Under the pieces are notes generated by a model. That model was not told the DNA's origin. It searched no databases and saw only the letters and a program-made list of their open reading frames with translations. Shown here piece after piece: positions 1-8,325 of a stretch of DNA of 24,094 bases. Each line of letters starts with the position of its first letter. Position 1 is the stretch's first letter. Source of the DNA: Monoraphidium neglectum (lineage: Eukaryota > Chlorophyta > Chlorophyceae > Sphaeropleales > Selenastraceae); the NCBI RefSeq assembly GCF_000611645.1, contig NW_014013153.1, positions 1 through 24,094 of the forward strand. The letters run 5' to 3'. Made by a program: the position numbers and the translations under genes.

Positions 1-516
1 AGCGGCCGCGGCGAGCTGCTGTATCAGAGGCTGCACGGCCGCCGCTCGCCCACCCTGCTGGGAGGCAGCCAACGCGGCAGTCAGCGCCGGCAGCGCGGCC
101 GCGAGGGCGGCTTGGTCTTTGGCCGGCGCCTGCATCAAACGCTGCATCGCTTGCTGCAACCGCTGCTGGTGCGCCGTCTGCGTGGGTGCGGGCGAGGGCG
201 CCTGCGGCTGCGCCGGCGACTGAGGCCCTGAGAGCAGCGCCACCAGCTGCGCGTCCTGCAGCCGCTTCATGCTCTCTCGGCGCCACTGGGTGGGGTCGAC
301 AGCGGCGGCGAGCGGCTCCGCCGCCTCCTCCTGCTTGACGCGCAGGCCGGGGTCGGCTGCCGGCTGCGACTCGCGCTCGCCCAGCCCACCGCGTGGCGTC
401 GCGCCCTCGCCCTCGCCTCCAAACGAGTGTGCGCTGATCTGCAGGAACGGCAGCCTGCTGTACACCCCCCACGGGTCCCCCTCCCAGCTCGCTGCTGCCG
501 CACCATCAGCGGCCAT
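1..516 (-). CDS. Unrecognised Gln/Ala-rich protein, N-terminal part (3' end outside window)
   Basis: An open frame of 172 codons runs on the minus strand from an ATG at 516 to position 1 without a stop. An in-frame TGA lies about 45 nt upstream of the ATG, and no other ATG lies between, which supports this start. The N-terminus contains MAADGAAAASWEGDPWGVYS, then a hydrophobic patch (RLPFLQISAHSF), a Gly/Glu-rich linker, an acidic stretch holding VKQEE (a possible sumoylation-type motif) and DPTQWRRESMKRLQDAQLVA. A Pro/Gln linker follows, then a predicted helical Gln/Ala region (QQRLQQAMQRLMQA onward). I see no signal peptide, membrane segment or catalytic motif. The composition suits a nuclear or scaffold protein such as a transcription cofactor, but that is a guess. 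More exons may follow off the left edge. The coding reading is supported mainly by frame length and G/C-rich third positions. Confidence 0.6.
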   Translation of the reverse strand, partial: MAADGAAAASWEGDPWGVYSRLPFLQISAHSFGGEGEGATPRGGLGERESQPAADPGLRVKQEEAAEPLAAAVDPTQWRRESMKRLQDAQLVALLSGPQSPAQPQAPSPAPTQTAHQQRLQQAMQRLMQAPAKDQAALAAALPALTAALAASQQGGRAAAVQPLIQQLAAAA

Positions 517-1744
517 GAGGGCCGCTGCACCGGGCGGGCCCCGTGGTGGCCGTGCGGTGCCTCAGGAGCGCAAGCCGCGTCCTTCGGGCTGTGCTGCACC
601 GTTGCTGCGCGCTCTGGGCTGAGCCCGCGAGCAGAGCCTCCACGCTGATTGTGCTACCTCTCCAAGTTTATTATCTGCAATCCATAGAGAGATGGAGGGT
701 CACGCAAGGGAGCGTCTGCAGGACAGGTCGAGTGATGCCCCGACGCGGCTGCCCTCGTACCATGTAGCACGCCTTGAGGCGCACATAGTCATGATGCACA
801 TGCCGCATGCACGAACGGCACGGACCGCACACAGCGCACCTCGCGTTGTGGAGTACTCACTCTCCAGACCCTTGACAAATGCTGGGAGCCTGCAGGTGTG
901 CGAATGTAAGCGGAATTGTGAAAACACGACGAGTTTCGAACCTGGGAGGTACCGGCAGCTGTGACGACGGTCCAAGACCCCAATTGGGCGCGGGATGGGG
1001 ATGTGGGCTCGATCCACACGATCGCAACATTCACACGTCAAAAAGAATCGCATCTACAGATGGCTGGCGCTCAAGAGGCCTGACGTGAGTGAGGCAAGGG
1101 GCCAGACCGCGCAGCAGGCGCGTGCATCTCGTTCCAGCAGGTTAGGTTGACCGGCTTCATCGCCGCCGCTCCTTCGGGGACTGGGCATGTTGCTGTCTTG
1201 CGACATGCGCGGCAAAAACATGGCCATGTTTGGGGCATGTATGGTGCAGTCATGCGTCTTCAGGTCAGGAAACGCGTGTTCAATGAGCTGCCATGCTTGG
1301 CGCCTGTCACAACACCAGTCGGTGCCCGTCCTGGGTCCTGCAGACAGGGCAATTATCGTCGTGCGTGTCGCTGAAGTGGTATGTTGTAGCGACTTGGACG
1401 TTGTGGTGGAGCTGACGAGCTCGCTCGCACCTGCCCTGTGCGCTGTTGAACTCCTGCGAGCCAGCACCCAGTGAGTGAGCGCGGCGGCTGGTCCACCACG
1501 CTGCCAGAAAGCTTCACATGCCCTGCTGCACGGTATGGCACTCATCAGCTGTGCATCAAGAATGTGACCATTTCTGTCATACAATTTATTGTTAGGAAAG
1601 TGATTTGGCATATTCATGCCCAGCCGCGCCACTTGAGGCTGGTGACAACTGATGCCAGAGGAGCCACACCCCTTGGACGTCGAGGCCCGCCCAGTCATGG
1701 CGTCACACGTCGCATCTGGCCTTGACGATCAATATTTACAGCCC
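517..1744. other. Intergenic region between divergent genes
   Basis: This segment separates the minus-strand gene ending its 5' side at 516 from the plus-strand fasciclin gene. It should hold both promoters. An ATAATAAA-like element on the minus strand near 667-674 could serve the left gene, but this is weak. A minus-strand frame at 1054-1698 is long, has a pyrimidine-rich CTGTCTGCAG acceptor-like site near 1340, and a segment reading DRRQAWQLIEHAFPDLKTHD. I do not recognise it, and its codon use is not clearly algal coding, so I do not call a gene. No RNA gene was found. Confidence 0.4.
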
Positions 1745-1751
1745 TATAAAA
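1745..1751 (+). promoter_or_regulatory. TATA box of the fasciclin gene
   Basis: The sequence CCCTATAAAATCG contains a good TATA box 79 nt upstream of the ATG at 1830. Transcription would then start near 1775, giving a 5' leader of roughly 55 nt. The position and the match to a strand-appropriate gene make this a credible core promoter. Confidence 0.55.
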
Positions 1752-1829
1752 TCGAAAACGCGTTTACATGGTCGAGTCTCCGGTCGCAGGCACGTCGAAT
1801 TCTAGCCGGTCGAAAAGCAACGCACAAGA

Positions 1830-3168
1830 ATGGTTGAATCCTCGCGAGCCGCCCTCGTTCTGCTGCTACTGGTCTCCGCAGGAACAGGTAAGTGACGGTA
1901 GCGGCCTTCGTGCGAGGCGGCGCTGAAACGGTCTGGCGGCGCAGCCTGGGACCAATGGCGGATCTTGGCGCCCAGCCTGAGCCAACAGGCGCCAACGCCG
2001 CTGCATCGCACCCTGTCTCTCTGCGCTCATCCATAGCGCAAATCCAGGGTCAGGCCCTGAAAGCCCGCAGCGCTGTGGACGCGGTGGAGGCAGTGCCCTA
2101 CCTGTCAACGCTGCTCTCCGCCCTCAAGGCCGTCAACCTGTCGGACGCGCTGGGCCCAACCTTCAACGGCACCCTCATCGCGCCGCAGGACTCGGTGGGA
2201 CGAGGGGGGCTGCCCTGTCTACTTGTGCTTGCGTGGTGACCAGAGCAATTTCGGAGCGTTGCAACGAGTGGCTGCGCCACGAGACACCCCGCCGTGTTCA
2301 TGTACTACATGAACACGGCGGAGTGGGTGCGTAGTACGCACCCATTCCCCTGATTGCCCGCCATTGCCTCACCTTCCGGCATCTTCCGACCGCGCGCGCC
2401 CCTCCCCTCCCCACCCCAGGGCTTTGCCAACCTGACGCGTATCATGGGCCTGTCTACCCCAGCCGACCTTCTGACCCCAAACAACAGCGGCGTGCTGACG
2501 CAAATTCTGCAGTATCATGTCGTGCCTGGGGCCCCACTCGCACCCCAACAGCTGCAGGTGCGCTGGACCAGCCGCGTTGGTGGTGAGCGTGCCGCACCAA
2601 ATCCATTTTGTCCTTGACTCGGGCAGGATTAGGCGTGTGACAGCTAGCCAGGCAGGCGCCGCGTCCTTCCAGGGGACACTTAGGGAGGGGCCACAGGCAG
2701 CGCTGCTCGCTAGACGCGGAGGCCCGCTTGCTGGCGCAGCGCTGCTACGGTGTACCCCTGCCATGAGCATACATGCTTCCCTTGTGCGTGCAGCGCGCGG
2801 CTGCCCAAGCAGCGCCCCCAAACAGCAGCGGGCACAACCACAGACCACCTATATGCACCCCCCCGGTGTCCTGCCAACCATGCACCCCACCTCCGTCTGA
2901 TCCACCCCACACGACCAATCCACCAGACCGGCCAGAAGCTTCCCACCCTACTGGCCAACGAACAGCTGACAATTGACCGCACCGTCCCCGGCCTTACGCA
3001 CATTATTGGCGGGACGCCCTACAATATCGCCACCCTGCTGGGGTATCAGAGTGTCAAGGGGGAAGGCGCTGTTGTATTTGTGGTCGACCAGGTGGGCACG
3101 GGGGTGCAACGGGCCACAGTGCCTTGCTTTGCTTGCAGGAGGCTTCACGTGCGATGAAATCCTGGACA

Positions 3169-3240
<72 letters not shown>

Positions 3241-3626
3241 GGCGGCGGCGACTACAGCTATCCTGCTTTGTGCCCGCAGCAGCTGTGTTGGTGAAGCCAT
3301 GCGTGGGGCAGCCGGCAATGTGCCGACTCTGCAATCAAAGGCTCTGGCTGGGGAGCCTCCAGCTAGGCCTAGCTCAAGACTGGCTTAGTCATGAGGCCCA
3401 GGCGGAAAGATGCGCGGCAAAGTGACACATGCTTTACGGCTTCGGGAGCCTCTCACACCCACCCACACCATGTGTCAGGACTCCCGCTCATTGCTCTCCA
3501 CCCTGCAGTGCTGGACCCGCTTTGCTTGCCTCGCTCTGTGCCCCACCGCAGGTGCTGCTGCCATCAGCAATCATCAACAGCATGCCGCAACTCAGCGCCA
3601 TATTTCAGCCCGCACTTGGCCACTGA
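1830..3626 (+). CDS. Secreted single-domain fasciclin (FAS1) protein, 5 exons
   Basis: Exons: 1830-1887, 2037-2194, 2420-2557, 2936-3091, 3552-3626 (585 nt including TGA, 194 residues); all junction phases match. Exon 1 encodes a signal peptide (MVESSRAALVLLLLVSAGT). The rest is one FAS1 domain. TLLSALKAVNLSDAL leads to the H1 box TLIAPQDS-GFANL. The H2 box is QYHVVPGAPLA. The closing strand AVVFVVDQ-VLLPS is split by the last intron. Three N-glycosylation sequons (NLS, NGT, NNS) fit secretion. FAS1 proteins act in cell adhesion and extracellular matrix; no GPI or transmembrane tail is visible after VLLPS, so the protein is probably soluble. For exon 2, the acceptor at 2036 (after a long pyrimidine tract) was preferred to one at 1988, which is also in phase and would add 16 residues. 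No TGTAA poly(A) signal was seen within 285 nt of the stop. Confidence 0.87.
2289..2344. repeat. Two back-to-back near-perfect palindromes in FAS1 intron 2
   Basis: The first has 16-bp arms (2289-2304 and 2306-2321) around a single C at 2305. The second, starting 3 nt later, has 10-bp arms (2324-2333 and 2335-2344) around a single G. Both arms are perfect. In RNA the two would form adjacent hairpins with minimal loops, and in DNA potential cruciforms. They sit inside the intron 2195-2419, upstream of its pyrimidine tract. Confidence 0.9.
3171..3236. repeat. (CAG)11(CGG)11 compound triplet repeat in FAS1 intron 4
   Basis: Eleven perfect CAG units (3171-3203) are directly followed by eleven perfect CGG units (3204-3236). 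The tract lies in the intron between 3092 and 3551 and is not part of the spliced FAS1 message under the model given. It creates poly-Gln/poly-Arg and other low-complexity frames that are not real proteins. Confidence 0.95.
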
Positions 3627-3911
3627 TGACTGGGTGCCCTGCCGTATGCAGAGAACTTGCATGGGTCTGGCAAGCCCTTCCCCAGGGACTGCAGGCCTTC
3701 AGGTTGCGCGCATGCTTGCCGTGCCTGGTGTTGATGAAATCGTGGTAACCTGGCTGCACTAGGGACCCTACCTATTACGCATGATGATGACTTCACCACC
3801 AGCAGTACGCTGCCTTGCTGTGCGCAACAAGACAACAGTATTGGCAGCTCGTTTGTTGACGGCTGTGAGGGTGTACAATCTAGTCTGGCACCATCCAGCT
3901 CACAAAGTACG
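3627..3911. other. Probable 3' UTR and spacer after the fasciclin gene
   Basis: This stretch follows the FAS1 stop codon. I see no recognisable gene, and no TGTAA polyadenylation motif of the type usual in green algae. The transcript end therefore cannot be placed from sequence. Confidence 0.35.
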
Positions 3912-4051
3912 ATGAAACTCACCATAATAGCAACCATCATTATCTGCATGCATGCTGCGCAGCAGTATCAGCAGCGTCAGCAGTTTCAGCAGCATCAGCT
4001 GTATCAGCAGCAGCGCCTGCCGCATCTGCAGCATCATCATCACCAGCAGCA

Positions 4052-4121
<70 letters not shown>

Positions 4122-4448
4122 CAGCGGCAGCAGCAGCAGGAGCAGCAGCAGGAGCAGCAGGAGGAGCAGCAGCAGGAGCAGCAGAAGGAGCAGCAAGACC
4201 TGCAATATCAACCAGTTTGCCATGGGACATACATGCCCTGTGCTGTGAGTCGGTTGCATGCCGATTTGATGTACTTGATTACATCATGCTTACTGAGTTG
4301 CTCAGGAGCAAAATCCCGAGGCAAAAGGGTTCATGCGCTTTTGTGTTGCCACAAAACAGCTCACATATATTATTCAAAGAGAAACAGCAACAGCCAAGTA
4401 ATCGTGCTGCAAAACACCTCACAGACATGTCCCAAGTCCTTGGGATGA
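3912..4448 (+). CDS. Doubtful Gln-rich ORF over a CAG repeat
   Basis: A 178-codon frame starts at a genuine ATG and begins MKLTIIATIIICMHAAQQ, which resembles a signal peptide. It continues into a Gln-dominated region with interspersed Tyr, Phe, His and Leu (QQYQQRQQFQQHQLYQQQRL), then a pure Gln run and Gln/Glu repeats to about residue 95. The last 80 residues are Cys/Ser/His-rich with no family resemblance. Third positions outside the repeat are not G/C-biased as in the confident genes here. It is probably a microsatellite inside non-coding DNA that gives an open frame by chance. A secreted Gln-rich protein is the alternative. Confidence 0.2.
3960..4196. repeat. CAG-rich repeat tract with pure (CAG)21 core
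   Basis: The pure core is 21 CAG units at 4056-4118. It is flanked by interrupted CAG/GAG/CAT/TAT triplets from 3960 to about 4196 that keep the same triplet register. The imperfect flanks suggest an old tract with a recently expanded centre. Confidence 0.95.
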
Positions 4449-6129
4449 GCAATCAACCTGAGCACATGATATGAAATTGTGACAAGAAGGCCCTCAGGCG
4501 CGCGAAGGCTCCAGACAGTTGACATTGAGTACCGTTGATGCACCAGGCGGTTGGAAACAAACACTCACCCCCGCGCCGTTGGGAACAGACGCGCGCAGTC
4601 ACCATGCAGTTCATAAGTGATTCCTTGGACTTGCCGTGGGCTGAAAACCGACACCCACGCATGGCATGCAGGCCGGTCTGTGTGAGGTCCCAAGCGGCCC
4701 GTCAAGGGCGTCAGCGAGGTCTCCCTCAACAGGCCCCAGGCTATTAGAGGCACGTGAAACAATGTAGCCGTCCTCAGGCTTGTGAGTGCATGCGGTCACA
4801 TGGGCGGCGCATATGGGGCGGTCAGGGGGTGCGTGCGTCCTTTTGATGAGGCACGCACAGAGGCAGGGTACAGTGGGAGCACCATGGTATGCCCAAGGGG
4901 CTGCTGGGGAAGCTGCAAAGGTCGCCCCCTGTCCATGTTGAGAGCAGGTCGCACGTGGCCACCTGACAGTTCAATGCATAATGAGGCAGTAAAAGCTTGC
5001 TGCCCCAGCGGCGCGATGCCGCAGATAGATTTGTAGCCCTATGATGGACTGTACACCCTATGGGCCCCTATGCCATATCTCCAGTGGTACCGTATCTGGG
5101 CGGGCTCCCCCGCCACTTGCTGTGCCAAGGATCTGGGCACCTGGCTGCCAGCGAGTGCCTGACACTCGCCGCCACATATTTATATATATTATTTTCATGT
5201 TAGAAGATGTTCTAGCATCCCTTTGACCGCACGCTTGTCATCTGGGTGAGCTTGCTACTACAGCAAGGCTCCGCGGGCACAGCACCGACCTTCGTTTTGC
5301 AGGGCGTTGTTTGTCCACAAAGTTGCAGGAGAGCATCACAGATTAGGTGAGAGTCAGCACGCTGCGGCGCGCTCCACCCTAGCTGCTTTGCACGTTCTGA
5401 TGAGGCGCACATGCAGGCACGACCGAAGCGCCAAGAACCGTCCGCGGCAAGTCAGATAACCAGCTTTCTGGTGACTGGTGCCCAACATGCGCTCCCCCTG
5501 TGGACACGAAGCTCTCGCAACTGATGTACGCACGCCCTCCCTCGCACTGCCGCCTGTGAGCAGCTGGTGGCCTTGTGCGGCACACTTGTCGGCGCACGTC
5601 ATACCACCAAGCAACTGCACAGGTGGGCCGCGCTTGCTGTCAGCTGCCTTCGAGGCTGAGAAATGGGTCCAGGCAGAGTGGTGCCCGCGCAGGTTCTGGG
5701 TGTATGGAACTTGTAATTGTTGTGCAGTGACGGTTCAGAGAACACTCCCTCTTGGCCCTGCTCAGCACCCATCGTGCATCATTGTATTGCCCTGTCGAGC
5801 CATCGGCGCACAGGGCTGGAGCAGTGCTGTGTCTAGGTACCTTACCTTATTCTCTGTTGGTCGTCTGGATGTTGCAAGTGTGCCAGACGCCATGCATTCG
5901 CCCGCGCGTACACCCCGCTTACAACATGCCAACATTGCGCCCCCACTCCTTCTTCACACCCGAGCCTCTGAGCAGGATGGCTGCACCCAACGCAGCCAAC
6001 ATCACGCAGTATTCTTGACACCTGGAGCAAGCTGCGGGAGGGTTAGCGGCTAAGACCTAGCATCTACCAAAGTGGCAACCTGCAGTGCAGCCGCAGGTGC
6101 CAGCGCATATTCTGCCAGGGCTGGAGCAA
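4449..6129. other. Spacer without a supported gene
   Basis: I see no convincing coding region. An AT-rich patch at 5168-5205 (ATATTTATATATATTATTTT-like) is the only strong composition change and could be a promoter element. A short stretch at 5977-6012 reads MAAPNAANITQY with algal-like codon use, then meets a stop. It could be a first exon of the Gln-rich gene that follows, but no clear GT donor joins them in the right frame. Confidence 0.35.
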
Positions 6130-6531
6130 ATGCAGCAGCAGATGCAGCAGATACAGCAGCAGGTGCAACAGCTGCAGCAGCAAGTACAGCAGGTGCAGCA
6201 GCAGTTGCAGCAGTTGCAGCAGCAGGTGCCCCAGCAGCTGCAGCAGATGCAGCAGCAGATACCGCAGCAGATGCAGCAGCAAGCTGAGGTGCAGGATTAC
6301 AATGAACGTGCCCGGCTTATGAACAACCGACTCAGTGCGCGCCAGGAGGTCATGTGGCTTCGCAACAGCGCCGGACACAAGCCACATCATCCCCCCCTCA
6401 CGCTCGATAACGTGAGGCGGGCTTCTGGGGCCACGGTCAACACCATTCTGGCACACTACGGCCTGCCCGCACATGGCACTGTGCACGCACGGTGCTCCAG
6501 GCTTCTGGTCCATCTGGGAATATTTACGTGA
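6130..6531 (+). CDS. Gln-rich coiled-coil protein with conserved-looking C-terminal segment
   Basis: From the ATG at 6130 the frame gives 133 residues. Residues 1-50 are heptad-like Gln repeats (MQQQMQQIQQQVQQLQQQ), typical of a coiled coil. The C-terminal half reads DYNERARLMNNRLSARQEVM, then LRNSAGHKPHHPPLTL, then ILAHYGLPAHGT and LVHLGIFT. That pattern (an ARxxN helix, a short NxxGxxP linker, an LxxYGLP element and a terminal HLG) looks like a real domain. It recalls Mug135-like C-terminal sequences that I associate with algal and fungal Gln-rich proteins, but I give that from memory and with low certainty. The frame is open upstream to 6061, so the true start may be a spliced upstream exon; acceptor-like AGs lie at 6089, 6095 and 6117. 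A GTGAGAG donor-like site just after the stop (6536) leaves the 3' end open too. Confidence 0.45.
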   Translation: MQQQMQQIQQQVQQLQQQVQQVQQQLQQLQQQVPQQLQQMQQQIPQQMQQQAEVQDYNERARLMNNRLSARQEVMWLRNSAGHKPHHPPLTLDNVRRASGATVNTILAHYGLPAHGTVHARCSRLLVHLGIFT

Positions 6532-8325
6532 CCCGGTGAGAGCAGGCAAGGGTAGGCTTGCGACCGGGGGCGGTCTGGGTGGCGCGGAGGAGCGGAGCTG
6601 CACTCGCTTTCATGATGTTGCACGCCTCGTGTGCTGGCTGGCCTACCTTCCAAAACATCGTTGCCCCTCACACCTGCCCTGCCCCTGCTTAATCGACAGA
6701 AGGGCGTGCCAAGGCGTGCTGCAGCATCCGCCGCATGCCTAGGGCGCGTACGTTGAAGGTTTGACGGGCTACCTGCAGACTGCCGCCCGGCAGCTGCACT
6801 TGGGGAAAGGCACTGCGGCAGCAGTGGTGCCACTGTTGTGGCAGTGCCGGCGGCGATGGTGGTTGAGACCGGGGTCTGCCGCTGGGGGCCTGCAGCACAG
6901 CAGGCTGTCACATCATCAGGGCCCCTCTCGCTGCCCACACAGCAGTGGCAGGCCCGGAGACGAGCGCCGCGGCGAGTCTGACCAGACAGTAGAAGCCTTT
7001 ACGGGTGCCCATGCTGGCCCAGCTGGGTCCATTGCGACCAAGCGCGCCATTGACGGCGCTTGATGGAACACGCACGGCGATGCAGCAACGCTGCTGGTTG
7101 GGAAGGAGGTAGTAGAGGCATGGGCATCGACAGTGGCTGCAGCAGCCACGACCGCGGTGACAAGGCTTGGCGCATGCACGGCGTGCAAGTTGGGCGGGTT
7201 GTGGCTGTGCGTACTGGCACGCGGCAGTGGGATTGTTTTCGAATAATCCCAAGTTTGGGATACTGGGATGAACACCTCTCGCCAGGCTGGTTGACAAGGC
7301 CTAACAATGGTGGCTTTGCTGTTTGTGGGGTCCCATCAATTCATGGGGCCTTCTATCCTGTCAGCCATTGGGTAGGCCTTATCTGTTTGCCGTGCCTGCA
7401 CAAAGGCACACGCAATGCGTTTTTACCCCAATGTTTCTTGGTGCTTCTGCCATGTGAGGGGTGGTTGGCCCTCCCAACCAAACTCGAGTGTACTCAGCAT
7501 AGATACACCTAACCGGTTTTGCATGCAGACCAATTTGACCCTGCTGACTCCAGTGTAGACGGGCCCTTGGTCACAAGTTTTCGCCACAAGCAGGGGCCAT
7601 TGTGACAATTTGGCGCCGGACGGGTTACAACTCTGTATGACATGCTCTGTCACGCCTATTGTAGCTACGGCAGTGTTTGTGCATGGGAAATGCCTTGGGC
7701 CTGGAATAAGCCAGCGCGTTGTGGGGACGGGGGACCAAGGTGCTGCCCAGCCAGGAGCGGCTATGCCTTGCCGCGCCGTGCACGCTCAAAGCGAGTTCCA
7801 TCTTTTCACGCCACAGCCCCCGTGGCACCCAGGCATGCATGCAGCTTGCGTACCCGCAGATGCCGCTGCAGCGATGCGGTCACACATTTGTCCAACATGA
7901 GGCCCTCAAGGTAGAGCTCCATGGTCCACTACATCTCTCAGGCAAAGGCGCATTGGCGCAGAGGCCGGGCAGCTGCCGCGCTCAAGAAGCGCTTGCGCCC
8001 GCCTGGCATGCACAGGCGCGCCGCTGTGCAGCGTGGCGAGGCTGCTGAAAATGCTCCGGCAGGCGGCGGGAGCTTCACGGCCGAAGGGGTGTGACATCAT
8101 CGTTTGTCACGGTGGCGTCGACGCGGAGGGCCTCTGGTGCCTCTGGTGCTGGTTGGCGTGGCGGCTTCCCCCAGGACAGTGGCGGCGGGCTGAAAGCACC
8201 TGCCGATATGCAGGCATGACGGGGGCGAGCGGGTGGGGTCAGGTCGAGGCCGCAAAAAGGAGGATTTAATTTTTGACCTCAACACCTTGGGTTAGGTCTG
8301 TGGGTGGGCCGATGGGCTTCATCGC
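6532..8325. other. Region without a supported gene
   Basis: Several frames of 70-160 codons occur on both strands, but none shows a family motif, a consistent exon-intron chain or clear third-position bias. The least unlikely piece is on the plus strand at about 7080-7230, a frame containing VVEAWASTVAAAATTAVTRL. A second plus frame nearby contains GYWDEHLSPGWLTRP. Either could be a decayed exon or a repeat-derived fragment. No RNA gene or terminal inverted repeats were noticed. Confidence 0.3.

Noticed and set aside
931..950. TTCGAAC motif resembling a tRNA T-loop
   Set aside because: The flanking five bases do not pair on either strand, and no D-arm or acceptor stem is present at the right distance.
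1892..2239. Starting the fasciclin gene within the ORF that begins at 1892
   Set aside because: That region begins inside an intron with a GTAAGT donor at 1888. The signal peptide and TATA box point to the ATG at 1830.
3948..4259. Poly-Ala, poly-Ser and poly-Leu frames over the CAG tract
   Set aside because: They are the other readings of the same triplet repeat, with no independent support.
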